The notes under the pieces are model-generated. The model ran no database searches. It saw only the letters and a program-made list of their open reading frames with translations, and had not been told where the DNA came from. From Schizophyllum amplum (lineage: Eukaryota; Basidiomycota; Agaricomycetes; Agaricales; Schizophyllaceae): DNA of 64,000 nucleotides. Position numbers and translations under genes: made by a program. Location of the stretch: contig VDMD01000111.1 in NCBI GenBank assembly GCA_007026445.1, positions 1 through 64,000 on the forward strand, read 5' to 3'. Positions 33,288 to 43,211 of this stretch are shown here, piece after piece. The stretch's first letter is position 1; each line of letters opens with the position of its first letter.

Positions 33288-35292
33288 CTAGCACTGATCG
33301 AACAACTGGCTGACCGAAGTGCCTCCTTGCGGGTAGTACCAGAACGAAAACGCCTACGAATCGCAATCAGTACCCATTCCTTTCCATAACCAACGAGAAA
33401 AAACCACTCACAATCAAAACATACGTCCCGAACAGCAAGATCCCACTCATATAATGTGTCCTTCCATCCTCGGTTGCGAACCGCACCAACAGCACCGACA
33501 GGAAGAGCGTCACCACCTCCAGCGGGTCGAACAGCAGCGACAGCGGCTTGTTCGCTATCCACCCGATCAGCACCAGCACCGGGATCACGAAGAGCGCGAT
33601 CTGGATGCACGAGCCGACCGAGACGGCGAGCGCGAGGTCGACCTTGTTGCGGTACGCGACGAAGACGGCGGTGACGTGCTCCGCGGCGTTGCCGACGATG
33701 GCGAGCAAAATGAGACCCAGCCATTCGGTGCTGACGCTGCCAGACTGCCCGATGCCCTCGAGGGAGTCAGTGAGTGCTTCCGCGGTGACGTCTGAGGAAA
33801 GCGAGTGTTAAAAAGAGGAGGGAGATGGATGCCATGAAAGGTGACTAACATGTGAGGCCGGTGGCGGCGACGAGGGAACTGATGGCGACGGCGAGGTTCA
33901 TCTCCGGGCATTCCTTCTCCTCTTCGTCGTCGGACGCATCTGTCCGCCTGTGCAGCGCGGCTTCGACGTCCCTACGGGCTGCGGCCTGCACCATAAGCCG
34001 CTCACGAGCAGCGCGGAGCCTTCAGGAGTAGGTCAGCCACCGATCACCCGCAAGCCCAATAAGATGCACATACTTCATTTCCTCGTCTTTTTCGATCATT
34101 TTCGAGTTGGCTCCGGGAATCAGTGGACTCCTGTTACCCCTTCCAAGTGCCGCCGCACTCCCGAAAGGCAGCGAGTTTGCACGTCGACCGGGTTGCGTAG
34201 ACGACTTTCGCGTCGCAAGCTCCGGAGCCGCCACCGGCGCCGGCTGGGGAGCCGCCACCTGCGCTGTCCGACCGCGCTCCGGTGATGACGAGCGCGAAGA
34301 CGAGCGGGAGGTTCTCGGCGAGTCATTCAGCACGTCGTTCTCCGGGTTGTACAGGTACGTATGACTGTACAGCTGGAAGACCATGTAGGAGATGTAGATG
34401 AAGATGAGGATGAGCGCGCTCCCGCGGGACATCTGCAGGATAATGTCGCGCTCCTCATCCTCGCCGCTCGCCTGCTCGATCGCGAACGCGAAGACGGTGG
34501 GGATGACGAGTGCGATGACGGCGAGGGTGAGGAGGGACGTGTTGAGCTGCGCGGCGGTCTGCTGGAACTCCTGCTCGGAGAAGCGGACGCCACCGACGAT
34601 GAAGGCCATGCCGGTGACGAGAAGCAGATTGGAGAGCAATCCGCCGAGGAGGGAGGCCTGGACAACGCGGATCTCGCATTTGACGAGCAGGAGGATGGCG
34701 ATGATGAACTCGGTGGCGTTGCCGAGGGAGGCATTGATGAGCCCACCGAGCGCGTCACCTGTATAAAGTGCGATGGTCTCTGTCCCGTGACCGAGCATAC
34801 CGGCAAGGGGGATGACGCCTAGGAGCGCCATGGCAAAGACAGCCTGCGTATAGGTCAGTAAACCGCGCACACGATCACAATCCTGGCACGTACCCCGTCC
34901 TCCTGATTGGTATAGTGAAGAGCCCATGCAATGGGGTTGAAGATGAGCAGCACGTTTATCCAGCTGTAGGTGAGTGCAGACTTGACACTCTCCTTCCAGC
35001 CTGGGGCTGGGCCGCGCGTGTTCGCGGGGCGGATGAACAGGCTCTTGGTGAGCTTGCGCGAGAAGGGGGGCGGGCGAATGACACGCTGCGTCGTCGCAGC
35101 GCTTTCCCCCGTCGTATGGGTCCCCGTCTGATGCAGCTCGACGCCGTTGCCCTTACGGTGGGCCGGCGCATCGTCGTCGTTGTGATCGTTGGCGCCGCCG
35201 TCGGGCTCGGGGGAGCTCGCGGCGAAGCGCTTCTCGTCGTGGGCGTCTGTTAGGACAGCATTAGATTCATGCTCGTCAGTCGTGTTTGGCAT
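33288..35292 (-). CDS. VCX1: Vacuolar Ca2+/H+ exchanger (CAX/VCX1 type)
   Basis: A cation/proton antiporter that loads Ca2+ into the vacuole, controlling cytosolic calcium. Both signature alpha-repeats are present: GNATEFIIAILLLVKCEIR near 34730 and GNAAEHVTAVFVAYRNKVD near 33690. Around them are about eleven hydrophobic segments, for example SLLGGLLSNLLLVTGMAFIV and LALAVSVGSCIQIALFVIP. The N-terminus (MPNTTDEHESN from 35292) is long, hydrophilic and Asp/His-rich, as in fungal CAX proteins with an autoinhibitory region. The central acidic/Ser-rich loop between the two halves lies at about 34330-33920. The last exon gives FSFWYYPQGGTSVSQLFDQC and a stop at 33288. About six introns. Confidence 0.93.
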
Positions 35293-36021
35293 TCCTTGGC
35301 GGTGGGGGAACGAAGGGTCGACAGGGGTACACACATTATTGTCGTCTCCTTTTATTCAGGCGTTGGCTTGGCGGCCGTTGTCGTCACCGCTACCACGTGG
35401 TGTGACGCATCAGGCATTCCCGAAGCGCCGGAGTTGAACCTGAGAACGTGTGAATCTCAGCCGCCGTAGTTTCGCCAGCCGCCAGGACGCGCACGTCTTG
35501 CTCACGCACAGCAATAGTCACAATACAGCCACACCAACAATTCGATTGAAGGCAGAGAAAGGCAGAGAGCGGGACATCTCCGCGCAATTGTCTCCGAAAA
35601 GGCAGTTGATGGCCATCATGATCAGTTCGTCGGCATTGCCACAATTTGAGGTTTGACTCCCTCGGTCCTCGGTTTGCCCTCAGCGAATCAGCCCAGTGAA
35701 GCCACGAAGACGGCTCGTAGTCCAGTAGGTCGCTGCATAGGTCGCTCCCCAGCAACCTGAAGACAGCTGGCCTTTCAATTATTCAAATTCACTGTACATG
35801 CATGGTATAAAACAGGATGATATACATTGTCCATCACTGACGAGCGACCGTAGCAATAAGTGTGGGTGGGCGAGCTTGGAGACCTGGATGTGTCAATAAG
35901 ACTAGTCAACGATAAGTAGATGGCGCAGGCTCTCTGAGTCTCACCTAAAGTTCCCATTTTCGGCGCTTTCGCGAGGCTTCATCAACACTACATGGCAAGT
36001 TGTCGCCCTCACAAAACATTT
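35293..36021. other. Intergenic region
   Basis: Upstream of the exchanger and downstream of the small gene at 36022. No convincing coding sequence. A weak B-box-like motif near 35430 on the minus strand was examined and rejected as a tRNA. Confidence 0.4.
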
Positions 36022-36399
36022 TCAACGAGCGGCCTTAGCTGCATTCGCTACCCTCAACATGCCGGCGAGGACCTTGGCTGCCTCCACATCCTCTGCACTG
36101 AGCTCCTGTCGTGACGGGGCCGGCGCGGCAGCGTGAGGATGAGATACTTGCGGATGGGAGGCGCTGCGAGGCGACACGGTCGTGGCGTAGTCCTGCATGG
36201 GGGGAGCAGGGCCTGGGGGATATTGCACAGCAGGAGCGACGGAGTTGTGCGTGCGAGGAGTGGCGCAGTGCGTGTGAGGAGCGGCAGTACTGGACGAGCG
36301 TGGCGCGGCAGCACTGGACGAGCGAGCCGCCGGATTGCAACACGGAAGGTTGTAGCAGTTCGTCTTGGTCAGGTAGCCGGAAGAGGGTGCGTGAGACAT
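36022..36399 (-). CDS. Small Ser/Ala/Pro-rich protein of unknown function (125 aa), paralogue of 13215-13598
   Basis: Intronless, starting MSHAPSSGYLTKTNCYNLPC, with a SSSAAAPRSSSTAAP low-complexity middle, a His/Pro-rich region and a C-terminal helix (LSAEDVEAAKVLAGMLRVA). The start motif, the Ser-rich middle and the position of the short helix match the protein at 13215-13598, so the two look like diverged members of one small family. The ATG at 36399 is preferred over an upstream in-frame ATG because a TATA box lies at 36605-36617, which would put that region in the leader. The leader carries four 23-bp tandem repeats. Function unknown. Confidence 0.58.
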   Translation of the reverse strand: MSHAPSSGYLTKTNCYNLPCCNPAARSSSAAAPRSSSTAAPHTHCATPRTHNSVAPAVQYPPGPAPPMQDYATTVSPRSASHPQVSHPHAAAPAPSRQELSAEDVEAAKVLAGMLRVANAAKAAR

Positions 36400-36441
36400 G
36401 GTGAGGAATTTTCTCGAGGACGTAAACGGACGGCAGAGCAG

Positions 36442-36533
36442 GCAAGGATGAGACGGCAGAGCGTGCAAGGATGAGACGGCAGAGAGGGCAAGGATGAGAC
36501 GGAAGAGCAGGCAAGGATGAGACGGCTCCTGCA
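36442..36533. repeat. Four 23-bp tandem repeats in the leader of the small gene
   Basis: Units start at 36442, 36465, 36488 and 36511, each beginning GCAAGGATGAGACGG with minor changes in the last bases. They lie between the TATA box (36605-36617) and the ATG (36399), so in the transcribed leader on the minus strand. The reverse strand is open through the repeats, which would encode a repeated LLCR/LILALS-like pattern if translated from the upstream ATG. Confidence 0.9.
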
Positions 36534-36604
36534 AGGCTGTCAGCGTGTGCAGGTCGTCAAAAAACGGCGGGCAAAGTGAGCTGAGGATACCACAGCGAGC
36601 AGAG

Positions 36605-36617
36605 TCCATTATATATG
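36605..36617 (-). promoter_or_regulatory. TATA box of the small gene at 36022-36399
   Basis: On the minus strand GCATATATAATGG is a strong TATA match about 210 bases before the ATG. With start sites usually 30-60 bases downstream, the tandem repeats at 36442-36533 would be in the mRNA leader. Confidence 0.55.
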
Positions 36618-37129
36618 CCGCGACCGGTCCTTTCACGGTTTATCACAAAGCACCGGTACCAGACGTTCGAACCTGAGTATCAGCGTGGACGTCGAACAAT
36701 ATGACCGTGCCCTGCGCCCAATAATAGGAGCGTGAGCGTCAAAGGCCTTCGGGCTGACTGTCATGGATGGTAGTGCACTCATAGACACAATAGCGCGAGG
36801 ACCCCTGCAGAACCCTTGCTGGAAAAGATGTCTACCTCGGCATATTATTGAATGATGGTTGTGTAGGACAAAAGACCTTTCGCAAAGAAACTCCGGAGTT
36901 CTTGGACTCGCGAGGGGTGACTCATCCTGGACTCGCGAGGGCGACTCGTCCTGTATAAGCAAGAATGCGCGCCACATCCATAAGCGCATTGCATGTTACA
37001 TACCGACAAGATGATAAGCAGCAGCCTTGCAGTACACGCGGCCAAAGACAGGCGGTCCACCGCCCAAACCGCCAACCGAAGCCGCCGACCAAAGAGCCCG
37101 GCAGCACCTCTGCAAACCCAGCAGCATCC
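36618..37129. other. Intergenic region downstream of SEN34
   Basis: About 510 bases. It contains the SEN34 terminator and the upstream promoter of the small gene. No gene seen. Confidence 0.4.
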
Positions 37130-38204
37130 TCAACCAAACCCGGCCCACTCGATAGACAGATACGACACCGTACGTTTCTCGTCGTCCCAGCTGCACAAAA
37201 GATGCGCTTTCTTGGTCGCCGTGCCCAGCCGGCCGTGTGCCACAATTTCCATAGGTCGCATAGGCGCGTCGGGCGACTCGATGACCGTTGCTGCGAAGTG
37301 GGAGTGGTAGCGGAGGGGGTCGCCTGCGGGTGGGCGTTAGTGTTCAACGAGACAAAAACCATACGAAAGACACTGAGTCCAAATGAGAGATACCGACCAG
37401 GATAGACCAGATAATCCGCGCCAAAGCGGATACCGATGCCCATGAAGAAGCCCTGCTCCCACATATCACGAAAGACGCCGTACTGCGCGCGGTCCTGCAG
37501 CGTTTCTGGGTACATCCAGAGCCCGGCCGCGCGCGCGGCGTCGAGCGTCGCATACGCTTTACTTCTGGCTCATACCACGGCATCCCCGTCGACGAGGCGG
37601 GCAGCGAGATGGTGAACACGGACGCCTGCGCGGCCGGAACTGCATCTTCTTCTGGCTGTTGCGGGGCAAAGACGGCTGAGTCGTCCGCCTGCTGCGTCTT
37701 GGCGGCGCGCTTCGCCTCGCGCGCCTTGCGCTTGCGGACGGCCTCCTCGGACATGGACTTGTCCGCGGCGTTCGTGTGGCGGGAACGCGCGAGCTCCTCC
37801 GCGGCGGTAAGCTGCGACTCGATGTCTGCGGTCTGCAGGTCTGCCCAGCGGTCTGCCTCTGCCTGAGAGGGGAAGCGGTGGGACAGCGCGTCGTCGACGA
37901 GGACAGCGAAGCCTGGGGAGTGGTCAGACAAGCTATGCACGGGGACGTGATTGTTTACCTTTGTCAACTAAAAGGGCGACCTCTTGTGGCATGAGGACGA
38001 GGGGAACGCCAAGAAAGGCATTTTGTTGTGCGAGGCGGGGGAGAGTGCCGGTCAAGAGACCACAGATGCGGTGTTGGGAGCGAATGACGGCGATGTCTGC
38101 GCTGGGTGCTGTGAGCAAGAGTGATAATGTCTATGTGTCGGTTACCATCGACATCCCAAACGAAAGCGCGGCGGTTGGAGACGGTGATCCTGACAGGCGC
38201 CCAT
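37130..38204 (-). CDS. SEN34: tRNA-splicing endonuclease subunit Sen34
   Basis: Sen34 is a catalytic subunit of the tRNA intron endonuclease and cuts the 3' splice site. The N-terminal part has VSNRRAFVWDVD and HRICGLLTGTLPRLAQQNAFL. The middle is charged (EEAVRKRKAREAKRAAKTQQ). The catalytic domain has GFFMGIGIRFGADYLVYPG, then across an intron DPLRYHSHFAATVI, HGRLGTATKKAHLLCSWDD and the family end SIEWAGFG at 37130. The His of YHSHF and the Lys of TKKAHL are the expected active-site residues, with a Tyr in DYLVYPG. Two frame problems exist: an A-run at 37558-37560 one base short before AYATLDAARAAG, and one G too many at the start. MAPVRITVSN reads cleanly if ATGGGCGCC at 38204 were ATGGCGCC. 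Both look like sequence indels. Confidence 0.85.
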
Positions 38205-38278
38205 CGCGGCGGGGTGCTAGGAATGAATCGATCGACGGAGCACCGGGCCGGGTGCGCGCGTCCTTGCTCCCGACTCCG

Positions 38279-38738
38279 ATGGCGTCCCCGGCCTCGGCAG
38301 ACGACGGCTCGCACCCGCTCATCGTCTTCCAGCGCGCGCTCGACAGTCACGTGCGGCGGACAGAGCACTGGGGCCTCGCCCTCCTCCTCTCCCGCACAGA
38401 CGCCCGCATATTCGAGATCGTCGGCAACACAGACTCCTTCGGCTACGTCCCCCGCCCCGCCCGCCAGTACGCCGCAGACCCCGCCTGGCGCGGCGGCTAC
38501 ACCGTCGGCCGCGTCGCACCCAAGGACATCGACGCGCTGGACGCACGCCTCCGCGCCCTCCCCATCGTCCGCAACGACCCCGAGTTCGGACTGCCAGACA
38601 TGGGTCCTCGCCGCCCTCCGCATCCTCAAGCAGGACGGCCTCGTCGAGCCAGAGATCGATGTCCGCGAGGCAGTCGTCCGCGAGGAGCTTGAGAAGGAGA
38701 AGGAGCGCTGGGGAGGCCGCAGACGACACAGCCGATGA
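38279..38738 (+). CDS. Conserved fungal protein of unknown function
   Basis: From the ATG at 38279 the protein reads MASPASADDGSHPLIVFQR, then SHVRRTEHWGLALLLSRTDA, FEIVGNTDSFGYVPRPARQY and VRNDPEF, continuing as DCQTWVLAALRILKQDGLV and a charged end EKEKERWGGRRRHSR at 38738. I recall this layout (a compact alpha/beta domain with a DCQTWV motif) from other agaricomycete hypothetical proteins. The conserved Asp/Cys/Gln and His positions recall a papain-like fold, but that is speculation. One extra G at 38588-38589 breaks the frame between the two halves. It is transcribed divergently from SEN34 with only about 75 bases between the starts, so the two should share a promoter. Confidence 0.6.
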
Positions 38739-39111
38739 GCGTCTCTTCCCTCATCCGAGCAGATGATCCTGCACATCCTTCCCCGATCACACTCTCGATA
38801 TGGACGCTTGCTTGACGGACAACCGTACTTATGTTTTCCATTATATCCTTTAATTGTAAGACCTGTAGCACCCACTGTGCATCTACAACGGACCTTGGGG
38901 GATACTTGTTGACATGTAATCACACACCTTACCAACCCCAGTCAGATAAGCAAGCAATAACTACCATCGCGTCTCTAATCCGCCTTACGCCTCCCAATCT
39001 GCACTCTAGTGGCAGTCGGACGCGCCGCAAATGCTCTGCTTGCACTGCCGCTACCACCCAACCCACCACTGCCACTCTCCCCCTGCTCCAAGCTCTCCTC
39101 CGCCCCGTCGC
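38739..39111. other. Convergent intergenic region
   Basis: Between two 3' ends; AT-richer, with likely terminators. Pro-rich open frames here are antisense shadows. No gene seen. Confidence 0.4.
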
Positions 39112-41148
39112 TCATCCCCGCCGATGCCCTGTTGGCTTCGCATTCCCTCCATCATGCCCCCTCGCCTTCCCGCCCCCGCCCACACTCACCGCCCTCACCA
39201 CCCAGTCGTTCAGCCACATTATCAGCGCGAACACCCGCAGGCGGATGGGGACGAACGGTGAGGGGTGATGCGTCTCGGAGGAGCCGGGGTTGTAGGGGTC
39301 CGTGGGCACGGGCCGCGCGCGCATGGCCATGATGATGTACTGCGGAAGGTGAGTACGACGGAGCAAGACGATAAGGACGAGACGATTGCAGGATGCTAGA
39401 GCAGAGCGGCGAGGAGGATCTACACTGACGAGCGAGGTAACGGGAAGTACGAGAGATACAGTACGCACCATCGGGAACACGAGCGCGAATATTGCCCCGT
39501 TCGCAAGCCCCGTGCCACATGTGCATAGCAGCGACGCGGGTAGCCCTGTGCAAGACGGGTTAGTATGCGCAAGACGGGCTCATACGCAAAGATGCGACGT
39601 GTTATTGTACGCGCAGACCCGCCGCCTACCGCCCAAATCCCATAGCACAAGAATGACAATAGTACGAACGCACCAAACGCAAAGAAATACGCCCACCGCT
39701 CCTCCAGATAACGCACGCGTCTCGCCAGCGCCATATTCCGCGCGATCCACACGAACCTGCGCTCGCGGTCAGCGCGGCCAGACCCCAGCCACGCCACAAT
39801 GCACGCACTCAAAGCAGTAGTACCTGCAAGGAGGGATGCGTCAGTGCGCTAACCTACACATCGTGTGAAAAGCAAAAGGAAAGCGACAGTGCAGGTTCAC
39901 AGCCCGACACCTCGCTACAGAGTCGACTCCTGCCTCATGATCCCCGCTCAGAAAAAAATCAATCATAAAATCCCACTCACGCATCCACCCAGCACAAAAA
40001 CGCCAACTCCATCGGACGCCCAACGCGTGGCACCATCCCCAGCGCCAGCGACAGCGCTACGGATGTGATCACCATCACCCCGCGGTACGCGCTGGTCGCG
40101 ATAGCGCGAAGCATGCCCGCGTAGGACTGGGACGGCGGCGCAGCGGCGCGCGAGCCGTGCTGCAGCGCGAAGGTGCGCTTGGCGATGAGGGTGCACCAGG
40201 TGCTCTGGAGAGAGGGGAAAGTCAGCGGGGGTGGGTGGGGTAGTGGAGAAAGAGTGGGGATGCGTCAGTTGGTTGCATCAACACTTTCGCCCGCGAAATA
40301 CATTAGTTCATGGATAAGTCCAGGCTGCCCTCGCTCCTGGTATACACCTTTTGCCTCACTCACATTCAGATAGAAAGATGTCCCGACGACCGGCAGCAAC
40401 CACAGCGCCTGGTAAAACCAGCCCACATTACGGTGCACCCAGCGGGTTTGGCCGTGCAGCAACGGCGCGAGCAGCAGGTCGAAGCCGTAGATAGACGCCA
40501 GAGACAGCAGGTTGAGGAGGAGCGACTTCACGATGTTCGCGCGGATCTCTTGGTCGCTGAGGGTTTGAGATGCGTCGTAGGTGGTACAGGGCGGCGACGG
40601 GAGCGAGGGATAGGGGGATGTATAAACACAGACGTCCAATTTGCAGGCAGAGAAGCAACGTGAAGAAGCGAGCGACGAAATTCAAGAGTCGTGCATAGAG
40701 AAAACACAGATCAGCTCATCTGTACCTCACACACAAACATAACCGCACACACTGACCTCATAATCGTCGCATACACCAGATCCCACCGAAATGCATCGCG
40801 CAGCCCGTGCCATGCCCAGGTCAGCTGCAGCCACACCGTTTCCTGCAGGGAGAGGAACTTGGGGTATGCGGCCCGCGCCGAGGTGGCGGGAGGGGCGGGG
40901 AAGCCAGGAGATGAGGGGGGATAGCCAGCTGGAGATGCAGGAACGCTAGGTGAAGTAGCAAAGCTAGGTGAGGCAGGGAAGCCAGCTGGTGAGGCAAGGA
41001 AGGCAGATGGGGAAGCGGGGAAAGTGGATGGTGCAGGAAAACCGGGCGAAGCGGGGAAGCCTGACGAGGAGGGAGGACCAGTTGCCGATGGATAACCCCC
41101 TCGCGATGGGGACTGGCCCGCTCGAGATGGAGGATGTCGTTGCGACAT
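39112..41148 (-). CDS. EI24-domain integral membrane protein
   Basis: Matches the EI24 (etoposide-induced 2.4)/CysZ-like family of multi-pass membrane proteins. In animals EI24 acts at the ER in autophagy and transport; the fungal role is unclear. The ATG at 41148 starts MSQRHPPSRAGQSPSRGG. A Pro/Ser leader with many FPASP-type repeats (about 41100-40880) precedes the conserved part. That part runs WLQLTWAWHGLRDAFRWDLV, SLLLNLLSLASIYGFDLLLA, FYQALWLLPVVGTSFYLN, YRGVMVITSVALSLALG, EFAFLCWVDA and RRVRYLEERWAYFFAFG. The end (VFALIMWLNDWVVRAVSVGG) stops at 39112. About ten short introns. The repeat leader is extra compared with animal EI24. Confidence 0.8.
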
Positions 41149-41536
41149 GGTGATGGTCGCGGACGAGTCGCGTCACCGATGTGAGGACGCGACAAAGCCA
41201 CGTGCACGTAGACTGTGTACAGTGACTCCTCTGAGTGAGGTGTGACAGTGTACATACTATGTGCACGTGCGCATACGTGCGCATTGAGCATAGAAAGCCG
41301 GTTCTGCACCTTGCCTTGCTGGCTCGTCTCTAGCTCGTCCCTTTATCATTTCAGAATGTTTCACAGTGAGCCGGGCTTTATATTGGGTCAGGATCAACCT
41401 CGTGTATGAAAGTGGTCTATTGAGTCACCCGTGCGAGCAGCTGAAATATATATTTCGCTCGTTCACAACTCGACCATGTCGAACCCAAGAACTCCCTTGT
41501 CCAGCATCACGCTCTTCGGTCGTCCTTCCCTTCCAA

Positions 41537-42677
41537 ATGAGCGTATTCCCCGCAGGCCAACACGTCCCCATCGTCCTACAAGGATGGCGGAGCAGACATT
41601 CCCCAAGTCAACTCAACAGTCTCCTACAAGATTGCCTCCTCCACGACTCTCATTGCCACGACACGCTGCGCACATGTTTCGTCGAGCGAGTTGCTTTCCT
41701 CCGAAGCGAAGCAACACGCGGCCAGGAGGTCGTCTCCGTCGACTACAGCCATACGGCCCTCGATGAGAACGGCGTCACGAACGGCGGCGAAGTCCGGCGC
41801 ACCGCGCACTTCGAGCGGCTGCGAGGCCATATTCAGGCCGGGGGGAACTTCTTCGCTGCAGTCGGCGCGAAGCTACGTGAGTTCGTGGGCCTGGGGACCG
41901 GCAACCAGGACACCGTCACCATCGACGAGCGCGGTGCGTTGGGCCCCGACTTCGAGCTCGTCACCTCCTTCAAACCCGCGCCCGGAACGCTCACCATCGT
42001 CGACTGCGTCCTCGCTGCCCACATCCTCACCGACCGCGCGCCCGACTGCAGCACCTTACGCTACTCATCTATGTGGCATGCGCGTATGCTCTTCGAGACC
42101 CTGCGACGCTTAGCTGGGGCAGGCCCGGCCCTCGATGGTCCCGCGTGCAGGCGCGCGGGCAGATGGTTCGGGCTACCATTAGTAAACGCAGAGGGCCGCC
42201 TCCTGATCCTCGAGAGGGTGCCCACGATGAGTAACGCCTCAGGCAAAGCCCTCGCCCTCCTCCGGGCGTTCCTCGACCCCCTCGGGTGCCCTTCAGGGGA
42301 TGCCGCCGTCATCCACGCCGCTGTCTTGGGCGAATGCGAAGATGAGGAAGGGTTGCTGGTCGGAGTCTTAGATGAGGTGCTACGTCAGGTTAAAGTCTTG
42401 CGCACCGGTATGTGGGCTATTGCCAATGATGTCGCTGAAGGAGCGCGGCAGCGCATATATGATCTCGAGAATAAGGTATGCATATTCTGCCTTGTCTACG
42501 TTGACGCCGATGCTGAAAGCTGTTGTGCAGATCGCTTTACAAGATGTTGAGATCGCCCAGCTGAGCGATAAGATCAAGGCCCTAACATCGCTCTCTAAAA
42601 CGATCGACGCATCGTCCGGATCTGATTGCCGTGACGAGACGGATACGTGCGGCGCGCCTAATAGCACGATAGCTTGA
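41537..42677 (+). CDS. Hypothetical protein, 361 aa
   Basis: Exons 41537-42475 and 42531-42677; the 55-nt intron has a GTATGC donor and a TGCAG acceptor, and both exons keep frame. It reads MSVFPAGQHVPIVLQGW, then HTALDENGVTNGGEVRRT, FFAAVGAKLREFVGLGTG, VTIDERGALGPDFELVTSF and APGTLTIVDCVLAAHILTD. It ends with a coiled-coil-like helix (VAEGARQRIYDLENK, IALQDVEIAQLSDKIKALTS). Another frame over 41477-41770 begins MSNPRTPLSSITLFG and is Ser/Thr-rich; the true N-terminus may use it if an undetected indel or intron lies near 41760. I recognise no family. Confidence 0.5.
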
Positions 42678-43211
42678 AGGCGACCCGCACCCTGCTGTCC
42701 ATGCTCAATCGTTTCCGCTACCATCTTCTACTGCGCGGTGTCTGACTTTAAGTTTCTATCATGCACCCTGTATTATTCTTACAGTTGTATGTCATCAACC
42801 CTTCTCATGTACAACCTCTTTCCGGAACGTAGCATCATATAAACATAACTTATACAGTACGCTGCATGACTACTGCTACGCATCCTACATACTCTATAAT
42901 CTAGCATGCGCTACAACGTTCGGGATGATACATACAAGAAACGAAGAAACGAAACAGGACACATCGATATAAAAAAGAAAATAGAGCGGGAACGAGCACG
43001 GCAGACCGGGACAAGGGACTATGCCCACGGCTGAACATGGGCATTGTACCGAGCCTGGGACAGAGAAAGGAGATGGCTAGTGGGAAGTGGGACGAGCCTC
43101 GGGAACTGCACGGATGGAGTAGATAGGGGATAGGGAAACAAGGGGGTGGGGAACATGTACAGACACCAAAGGCGAGGCAAGAGTACACGACGCGAGGGTA
43201 TATGCGCCCGT
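42678..43211. other. Convergent intergenic region, AT-rich
   Basis: About 530 bases between two 3' ends with several poly(A)-signal-like stretches. No gene seen. Confidence 0.4.

Noticed and set aside
35405..35510. tRNA-like B-box (GGTTCAACTCC) on the minus strand
   Set aside because: The stem around the motif does not pair and no acceptor stem or anticodon arm can be drawn.
36442..36533. CRISPR-like regular repeats
   Set aside because: The 23-bp units are contiguous with no spacers; this is a tandem repeat in a eukaryote.
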